Source: Aschersonia sp. MBC 622 (lineage: Eukaryota > Ascomycota > Sordariomycetes > Hypocreales > Clavicipitaceae). Taken from it: a stretch of 64,000 nt of DNA. Where the stretch lies: the NCBI GenBank assembly GCA_030782805.1, contig JARJPL010000296.1:1-64000 (forward strand), read 5' to 3'. A program made the position numbers and the translations under genes. Positions within the stretch are counted from its first letter, which is position 1; each line of letters opens with the position of its first letter. Shown piece after piece: positions 56,636-64,000 of this stretch. The notes beneath the pieces were generated by a model, which was given only the letters and a program-made list of their open reading frames with translations, searched no databases and was not told where the DNA came from.

Positions 56636-57700
56636 TTATTTCGTCCAGTGAAGCACAATGCTGCTGAAGCGCTCCAACTGCTCAGGATCCGTAGCCCACG
56701 TCGTCAAAAGACGGATGACGGCCCACTCGTCGTCGTACTTTTCCCAGACGTAAAAGGAAAAGTGTTGCTGCAGAGTCTTGACTAGGTCCAAGGGCAACAC
56801 GGCAAAGACTTGGTTTGTCTCAGTTTCTGCGCGTAGCGCGAACCCGGCTCCGACAATGGACTGCGACAGCTTCTCCGCCGCGCGGTTCGCTTGCCGCGCC
56901 AGATCAAAGTACAGGTTCTCTCGGAAGAGCTCAGCAAACTGCACACCCATGATTCTGCCTTTCGCCAAGAGTGATCCATGCTGCTTCACAAAGAATTCAA
57001 AGTCCTCGGCCAGCTGAGGATGCTTGACCACGACAGCTTCTCCCAACAGAGCTCCATTCTTGGTGCCGCCGATCCAGAAAATGTCAGTCAATTCAAGTAT
57101 ATCATTAAGAGTCAAATCATTCTTGGCAGAGGTAAGGGCACAGCCGATACGGGCGCCATCGACAAACAGAAGCAGCCCATTCTCTTCGCACAAACGCTTA
57201 ATGGCAGTCAACTCTGTCTTTGTATACACGGTACCAATCTCGGTAGCGTTGGAAATGTATACTAAGCGAGGCTTGGCCATGTGCGGAAAGTGCCAGTTGT
57301 CGTCGAGAGCCTTGTTGATGGTGGCTGGCGTCAGCTTACCATTCTCCGGGACGACATTGATGATTTTGTGGCCGCTAGCCTCGACGGCGCCAGTCTCGCG
57401 GGTAACAATGTGTCCGGAACTGGCAGCAATGACGGCTTCATGAGGGCGAAGGCAGGCGGCAATGGAAATGGCATTGGCAGACGTGCCACTCGGGACAAAG
57501 AAGACGCCGACATCCTGGTTCCCGAGATGGGTTCGAATATGATGCTTTGCTTCCTCGCTAAAGGTATCGCGCCCGTAGCCTACTTCTTGGGATCCATTGC
57601 TCTGCAGCAGCGCAGCAAGGACCTCTGGGTGCGCACCCTCGCTATAATCGTCGAGTAAGCTATATTTGGCCTTGGCGGCGGGTGCTCCAGCAGCAGGCAT
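56636..57700 (-). CDS. low-specificity threonine aldolase (bacterial-style)
   Basis: A single exon encodes 354 aa. The fold-type I PLP lysine is K214 in WIGGTKNGALLGEA, with DGAR (181-184) binding the cofactor ring and FVPSGTSANAIS (68-79) the phosphate. The enzyme cleaves threonine (and often allo-threonine) to glycine and acetaldehyde. The N-terminus LLDDYSEGAHPEVLAAL is the form I associate with bacterial aldolases; yeast Gly1-type enzymes begin around a DLRSDT-like motif. With no intron, a bacterial origin by transfer is possible but unproven. No targeting signal is evident. Confidence 0.88.
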   Translation of the reverse strand: MPAAGAPAAKAKYSLLDDYSEGAHPEVLAALLQSNGSQEVGYGRDTFSEEAKHHIRTHLGNQDVGVFFVPSGTSANAISIAACLRPHEAVIAASSGHIVTRETGAVEASGHKIINVVPENGKLTPATINKALDDNWHFPHMAKPRLVYISNATEIGTVYTKTELTAIKRLCEENGLLLFVDGARIGCALTSAKNDLTLNDILELTDIFWIGGTKNGALLGEAVVVKHPQLAEDFEFFVKQHGSLLAKGRIMGVQFAELFRENLYFDLARQANRAAEKLSQSIVGAGFALRAETETNQVFAVLPLDLVKTLQQHFSFYVWEKYDDEWAVIRLLTTWATDPEQLERFSSIVLHWTK

Positions 57701-58754
57701 AACTGGTATCTTGACGATGGCTGAGTCTTGGATTCTTCAACAACGGCAACGGCAACGACAAGGACAACAACGAATTCGACACTGCGGATGACGGCTATGG
57801 TGATGATGGAAATGATGCTGATGATGAGGAAGAAAACCAAGCCGGATAATTCTACTTCCAAAACACCTATTACCAAACTTTGTTGAGCCCAAAGCTCTTA
57901 CGAAATCGGTGGGTCGAATTGTGGACTAGGTCACCGTCGTCGATTGCGAGTCTTTGGTCATGGTTGTCAACATGGAGTAGACCGCTCAATGCCGCCGGAA
58001 CCCGTAATTATTATTACGAGAGCGACTGGTCTCCGGCTTCGGATGCGGAGGGGGTTGCCTCTTGTTCTATTCGTACCCGAGGAACGAGTTAGGGGTGGCC
58101 GCCAGTCGATCGTGGATGCTCAAACGTGTTCTAGACCACCGCAATGAGATACAGTCAAGTGTACCATGCCGTCCTTGGCGTACATGTGGCATGGGAAAGG
58201 TATTCTGAATGTCAAGCTGCAATGGGTTGAATGATGCAGCCTTCCACTGACCTGACACACACTACAGACCGCGGGGAAGCACTAGTTAGCGGACTGCCCA
58301 TCCATCGACGCTGCTAGCAGCCGGCTGGTGGCGTAATTTCAGGCACTTTGCCATCTTTGAATTGGAAAACAAAGAGATTCCGGATGCGCACTTCTCTTTT
58401 GCGTCGCTCAGGGGATCGCTCAGGGCGCACGGCACGATGCAGGAATGTATGTACGCCGCGGCCAAGCCCGTTTGCACGCTAAATAATATAAGGCGGCCGC
58501 TTTCGGCCAAACAATCCACGTGTCAGTTGACATTTTTCAACTATTTACTGATTTAGCTTTTGCGCCTGCGTTTGTGTTGAAACAGACGCTTCTTTCTCAT
58601 AAAAGCAAATAACTTGACCCGTGTACTTGTTTGTTGAAGTCGTACAACGGATAGCTCACGAATCCTGATAGATCGGCCGCTATTACAAATTCAAAACTTT
58701 TGATACCTCGACATCATCACTGGCCGAACGAGGGATTGATCAAGAACAGGGTCT
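57701..58754. other. intergenic region
   Basis: 1.05 kb holding the threonine aldolase promoter and the 3' flank of the ATPase gene. Purine/pyrimidine-biased triplet sequence lies around 57720-57840. No gene is visible. Confidence 0.5.
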
Positions 58755-61708
58755 TTACAGCCAGCTCTTGAATAACTTGACGTACGCCATCTTGACCAAC
58801 TGTACCTCTACGCAGTAGGCAAGCAGCTCGGCAAACAGGAACCCGATATAAGTCCCCTTGGGGTTGACAAAAGACAATGCACTGTGGAATGCCGGGATCC
58901 ATGGCAGCACAAAGCCAATGGCCATGATCGCCGCCGTGGAAAGGCCGAGATGCACGGACGATCGGCTCTGCACAAATGGGATTCTGGCCGTTCGCAGCAG
59001 ATGCACAATGAGCGTCTGGGTCAGGAGGCCCTGGAGGAACCAGTGCGTCTGGAACTGGCTGACGGCAGCCGGGTCCTCCGTTGTGCGAATTCCGTAGTAG
59101 TACCATCCAAGCAAAAAGGTGCATACATCAATGACGGAGCTTGTCGGGCCAAGCACGACGACGAAACGAAGAAGATCTGTGTCCTGTTAGCATTGCCCAT
59201 AACCGGCCGAGAATCCGAGTGGGCTTTACTTACCCCAGGGCTGCCATGACTTGGGCGTCTCCAAGAATTCAGCGTCAACATTATCCCAAGGGATAGCAAT
59301 CTGGCTAATGTCGTACAGTAGATTCTGCGCGAGAATCTGCAGGTTCGTCATTGGCGTAAACGGGAGCCACGCGCTTGCAGCAAGAATACTAAACACATTG
59401 CCAAAGTTGGAAGACAAAACCATCTGCTGACGTTAGCGGTTTGAGCAATCATTTTCCCGTGTTTGGCAAACATACCTTGATATACTTGATCGAGTTGGCG
59501 TGGGTGACACGCCCGATTGTCACGCTCTCGACAATGATTGCTAGGCCCTTCTCAGTGAGGATAAAGTCGGCACAGTCCTTGGCAGCACCTGCAGCAGAGT
59601 CGACCGAGATGCCGACGTCGGCCTTGCGCAGAGCCAGGCAGTCATTCATGCCATCGCCGAGCATACCGACAGCATGTCCATGCTTTTTCAAGCTTGCAAC
59701 AATGCTCTCCTTCTGAACCGGGGATACCTTGGCAAAGACCTTGCAGCTTTTTACAGCTTCGTCAAAGTCTTCCTCGTCGACCAAGTTTGCCAACTCTGCC
59801 CCAGTCATGGCCCCGGGTCCGTCATTATCAATCGAATCCTCACGCTGCACGATGCCTAAAGCGCGACAGACATTGAGAGCAACTGCCATGTTATCGCCGG
59901 TGAGAACCTTGACATCGATGCCGAGAGACTTGAGTTTCTCGATTGACTCGGCAGCGTCCGGCTTGGGCGGGTCAACAAAAGTCAAGAGACCGTGGATAGT
60001 CATGTTCGTCTCAATGTCATCGAAGCCATCCTCGTCATCAATCTGAGCCTTAGCCATTTGCTTCGTAGCGACCAGCAAGACTCGGTATCCCTGGCTATTC
60101 AGCGTCTTGACTTGCTGCTTGAGGGTGGTGCGATGATGGCCAGCCAAGGCACTCTCGCCCTTGTCGGTCTGAATCTTGGAGCAGCGCGAGTATACTTCTT
60201 CAAAAGCACCTTTGCAGATAAGCATGGCACCACCAGCGACACCACGAACGACACAGGCTGAGCGGCGGCGTTCAAAGTCGAAAGGAATCACCACAGTCTT
60301 TTCGTACTTTGTTGTCTGAACCTCTTCGCCGTTCTCTTGTCGGAAATTGCAAATCGCCGCGTCCATGTTGTTTCCCCCAGTACCCTGGATTGTAGCTTCA
60401 ATGACAGCCAGCTTCAAAACCTCAAGATCAACGTTGCCGGCCCAATCAAGGGCCTCTCGCATTGTAATCTCGTCTTTCGTCAGGGTTCCAGTCTTGTCAC
60501 TGCATAAAACAGTCATGGCTCCGAGATTTTGTACCGAGTCAAGCCGGCGAACAATGGCCTTTTTCTTGGACAAAAGATATGCTCCACGAGCCAGATTGGC
60601 ATTGACAATGGCGGGTAGCATCTCAGGTACAAGGCCGACCGCAACGCTGATGCTGAACAAGGCAGCCTGGCCCCAGTCACCGGTAGTCTTGGCCGACACG
60701 ACAAGAACAATGGGCACCATGACACCCATGAAGCCAATCAGCATCCAAGTAACGTTCTGAATGCCTCGCTGAAAAGCATTCATGTCGCGGCTTTTCTGAA
60801 GTGCCTTTGACATGGCAGCAATCAGAGCGTCGCGTCCCGTTCGTAGAATAACCACAGTTGCATTGCCAGAAACGACACCAGTGCCCATAAAACAAATATT
60901 CGTGAGATCGAAGAGAGAGCCATCTGCCTTGTCACCGCCAGCGACGGCCAGCTTCGAGACAGGAGCACTCTCTCCGGTCCACTGCGACTGGCTGATTCGG
61001 AGAAACGAAGTTTCGAGCAACAAGCAGTCAGCGGGCACAACATCACCAGGAGCCAGCAGTACAATATCGCCAGGGACCAGCTCGGACGTCGGCATGTGAG
61101 TCTCCCCCTCGCGACGGCGCACACGAACGGCTGTCTTGATTGACATTTGAAGACGAAAGACTGCCAGTCCACTTCGATACTCTTGCCAGAATCGCACAAG
61201 AACGGAAATGGTGACCATGACCATCAGGACGGTGAAGCCAGTCTATCACTGTCAGTCAAATGACAAAAGTCCAGAATTTGAGAAAAATACTCACCCAGTC
61301 CGGCGGTGGGATTGAGGCATTGATGATGGCAAGAAAAATCAACAAAAGATTAAAAGGATTCGGAATGACCTTGAGAAGAAGAATAAACCAAGAAGGCGGC
61401 TTCTGGGACCGAAGCGTGTTCGGTCCCTTGACACGAAGACGAGCCTCTGCCTCGTCGCCCGACAGACCTTGGCGCTCAACCTGCAAATGGTCGAGCACCT
61501 GATCCATCGGGAGAGAAGCAAAAGCTCGCAGAATAGACTCTGAAGTATTGTCCAACGCATGCTCTGGCGGCGCGCCCCAAGCCAACCCGTTCGTCTTTGC
61601 AGACACGACCGGAGTCGCACTCTGCAAAGGCGTCAGGCCGCTCTTGACAGACGAAGAATACGACTTCTTCGTCCCGTGGGAGCCCATCAACTTGGAGAAT
61701 ACAGACAT
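58755..61708 (-). CDS. P3B-type (MgtA-like) magnesium-importing P-type ATPase
   Basis: Exons on the minus strand are 61708-61295, 61242-59476, 59423-59234 and 59176-58755, giving 930 aa with all phases closing. The motifs are in order: TGES (227-230), the MgtA-class membrane motif VGLVPEMLP (340-348), the phosphorylated Asp387 in CSDKTGTLTKDE, and the hinge MLGDGMNDCLALR. About ten membrane helices are expected, with the last ones spread over exons 3 and 4. P3B pumps are best known as bacterial Mg2+ importers induced by low Mg2+; several fungi carry homologues. The first in-frame ATG is 61708. The region before it has a T/A run and no clear TATA box. Confidence 0.9.
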
Positions 61709-62946
61709 TTTTTTTTTTAATTGGCCCGAGTTCTCCAATTATGGTGGTTCAAACTCGGCCGCTAGTTGTTCGCCTGCAATGGCCGCCAGAGCTGCAAAGT
61801 ATCGTCGGTTCTGCGTGGTCGCCAGCTTTGTGATAGGCTCTACAGTCGGAGCCCTGTTGTCTTGGTGGTTGGAGTTGAAGAATGACATGTATGGTCGAAT
61901 TCAATTCACAGTGGTTGTTTGGATAATCTACAGGCAAGAAAATGTAAAGATGGGGATTTTTTGGTGTTTATACATTCTCGACGCACAGGCACATAACAGA
62001 GTCATTTCAGATCGAGCAGGGATAGTGGTGGGTTTCAGGCCCATTAATTGCTCAAAAATTTTTAATACAAAGGCTCGGCAAAGAGAATTAGCAAAAGCGG
62101 CTCGCCAAGCCCGTCTAAGCCACCACACAGCCCGCCCGACTCAGATGGTGATACAAAGACTTTGCCCTGAGATGAGCGGCTGCTCAACTGTCCTCCACTA
62201 CAAAAGAAGGAAAAATTCTTTCGACTGGGGAAACGACTCCATATTTCCCCAATCTTGAGCCTTGTACTCCGTACTGATAGCATTAATTAATAGAAAATAG
62301 GAGCTGAGCACCTTGATAGAAACCACGCTGAGAGAGCTGAGGTTTCAATCTCGAACAGAAAGATGCATTCTGCGACTGTATTCGCCATTTATTTACACAT
62401 ACAGCATAATGATGGCATCTTGGCCATCTCGCACTCATAAGGCATTGCCTTGCCGCAAGCCAAGCTAATTCATTCCCGCTTGTCACAATTTCCAAGCAAC
62501 AGAGGGTAACATTCTATGTGAGTCACTACGTGTGATGCACTGATCAGTCATGGCAGGCTTCAAGGCCCGCCTTTCAGAGAGGTCTGGAGCGGTCTGCCGT
62601 CGGCGAACTAGCTGGGTATTCAACTACAAACTCCAACGGCGCATCATACTGGTACGACAAAAACTGGTCGGCCAAGCCCTTCTCGGCACGTAGCCGGATA
62701 AGGCCAACTCCACACGGACCACACAGACTGGGGATCGTCAGGTGGTGGGAGGCATTTGTTTGTTGCTCGGTGACAAAAGTTCCTTTACCAGCTCTCAACA
62801 GGAGAAATCCTGCCATTTATTTTTCCGCATACAATTCTGTCCAAAAGCCGTCTGTTCAAATGATTAGCGACTGTCAAGGCAGTCTTCAAACCCCTGATTA
62901 GATTTTCCTTGATTCCTTTGAATAGCAACTCTGCCGACCCCCTTGC
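61709..62946. other. intergenic region between the Mg2+ ATPase and the FAD monooxygenase
   Basis: 1.24 kb with the ATPase promoter at the left. A minus-strand ORF at 62574-62816 reads like protein but is unassigned (see findings). Confidence 0.5.
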
Positions 62947-64000
62947 TCATGAAATTTCCACGGCTGCGCGACCAGTGTCGGTAGTCGCGCTTCCGCAATG
63001 CGGCAGAGATGCGCCTGTCCTGTGAACCGCCAAAACCGTTTTCGGCGGAACTCCAACCACCTTTTCATCGAAAAAATTGGCTGGCAGCGAAAACCCAGGC
63101 TCGTGGCGTCGCATGGCCTCCAGCGCGGCCTGGATGGCATCATGGCCAAAGTTAAACTGTTGAATTTGCGCCGGATTGGCTACACCAACCCCCCCATATT
63201 GTCAGCGAATTCGAATCGAATTTACACCCCCACGGCGACGTTGCAAAGGCAGAACTTACTGGGAATCTTGTCCTTGTCAAGATAGGGAAGCACCTCGTTC
63301 TGCAGCTGCTGCACCAGATCTTGCCCAATGTTGCTCAGAATTTGAATGACACTGGCCCTGTCTCGTCGAACGTCCTGGTAGATGCCGAATCGGCTCTCAA
63401 TGTCATTTCGTGACCGAGCTCCAAGCATGCTGATGCCCAACACCAACCCATCCTCGATGCTCTGGGCACCTCCTTGTCCTTGGTCTAAACTTGTGTGTCA
63501 GCCACATTCCGAACGACTCGGAGGGTGCTACATTACTTACGGGGTAGCATAGGGTGCGCCGCATCGCCGACAAGGACCAACATGTCTTTATGCCATGTTT
63601 TCAACGGATATCGATAGAGTAGCGGCCATCGTTTGACGTCCTTTGCTTTTCTACAAATAACATGTAAGCAATGGTGTTAACAAGTACATATCGGAGAAGT
63701 GGCTCACCGTATGACCTTGACAATATCTGGATGAAAGTCTTTGAACCTGTCTACAATTTCGTCGACTTTCACTGATGCCTGCCAGTCTGCGAGCTGTCAG
63801 CGCTGCTGATGGGTTTTTGAGATGATCAGCATACCCTCCGCGTCCAGTCGCGCCGACTCGTCATAAAATAGACCAACAAAATTGTGCACCGTACTGCTTT
63901 TCAGTGTCAATCAGCTCTCCTTGGATTGTAACCCTGATCATTTACTTACTCGCGACAAACATACGTCACCAGCCGTCGCTGTGTATCATTGTGCGAGAAA
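62947..64000 (-). CDS. FAD-dependent monooxygenase (salicylate-hydroxylase-like), 5' part missing
   Basis: Six exons on the minus strand: beyond 64000-63950, 63893-63835, 63786-63708, 63650-63541, 63484-63260 and 63179-62947. All GT-AG phases close, giving about 252 C-terminal residues. The FAD motif LVLVGDAAHPMLPHQGQG is split by an intron after MLP, followed by GGAQSIEDGLVLG. This is group A aromatic hydroxylase architecture (salicylate hydroxylase, kynurenine-type and secondary-metabolism enzymes). The N-terminal GxGxxG site and substrate-binding part lie beyond the window. It is more intron-rich than any neighbour, and its substrate cannot be told. Confidence 0.88.

Noticed and set aside
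47472..57700. a co-transcribed operon or a classical biosynthetic cluster
   Set aside because: Genes are on both strands with separate promoters, and there is no backbone synthase (PKS, NRPS, terpene cyclase).

Overview
The window reads as nuclear DNA of a filamentous ascomycete, most likely a sordariomycete and plausibly Hypocreales. Genes are gene-dense, monocistronic and on both strands. Introns are short (about 50-90 nt) with GT-AG or GC-AG ends and CTAAC/CTGAC-like branch sites. Coding DNA is GC-rich at third positions, and the protein families are fungal. I assembled exon structures by hand from reading frames, splice sites and phase. No rRNA, tRNA, CRISPR or intact transposon was found.

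Left part (1-26.5 kb), mostly housekeeping: a HECT E3 ligase with an AZUL-like N-terminus; an ALKBH1-type dioxygenase; a mitochondrial EngB-type GTPase; an Rsm1/NIPA C3HC zinc-finger protein; an SRP40/Nopp140 nucleolar protein; an ADGF/CECR1-type adenosine deaminase; a PLP-dependent threonine dehydratase/serine racemase-like enzyme; the proteasome activator Blm10; and a conserved protein of unknown function.

Middle (26.5-40 kb): a 2.9 kb stretch with no recognisable gene, then a LYR-motif protein, a fungal bZIP factor with a variant basic region, an Ntn-hydrolase of the asparaginase-2/taspase fold, a GNAT acetyltransferase and a Q/P-rich conserved protein.

Right part (40-64 kb), accessory and metabolic: a Git1-like glycerophosphodiester permease; a nitronate monooxygenase; an HD-domain cyanamide-hydratase-like enzyme; a secreted sedolisin; a GH75 chitosanase; a Dal5-type MFS permease; a secreted neprosin-type glutamic peptidase; a bacterial-style threonine aldolase; a P3B (MgtA-type) Mg2+ P-type ATPase; and a FAD monooxygenase cut by the right edge. 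The 47-57 kb block (acid protease, chitosanase, permease, second acid protease, threonine aldolase) looks like an extracellular polymer-digestion and uptake neighbourhood, although each gene has its own promoter.

The least expected structures are two decayed, complementary halves of a phosphoribosylamine-glycine ligase (GARS/PurD-like) gene about 16 kb apart in permuted order, and a roughly 326 bp MITE-like element with TA-flanked terminal inverted repeats and an internal CAGTA-type tandem array.
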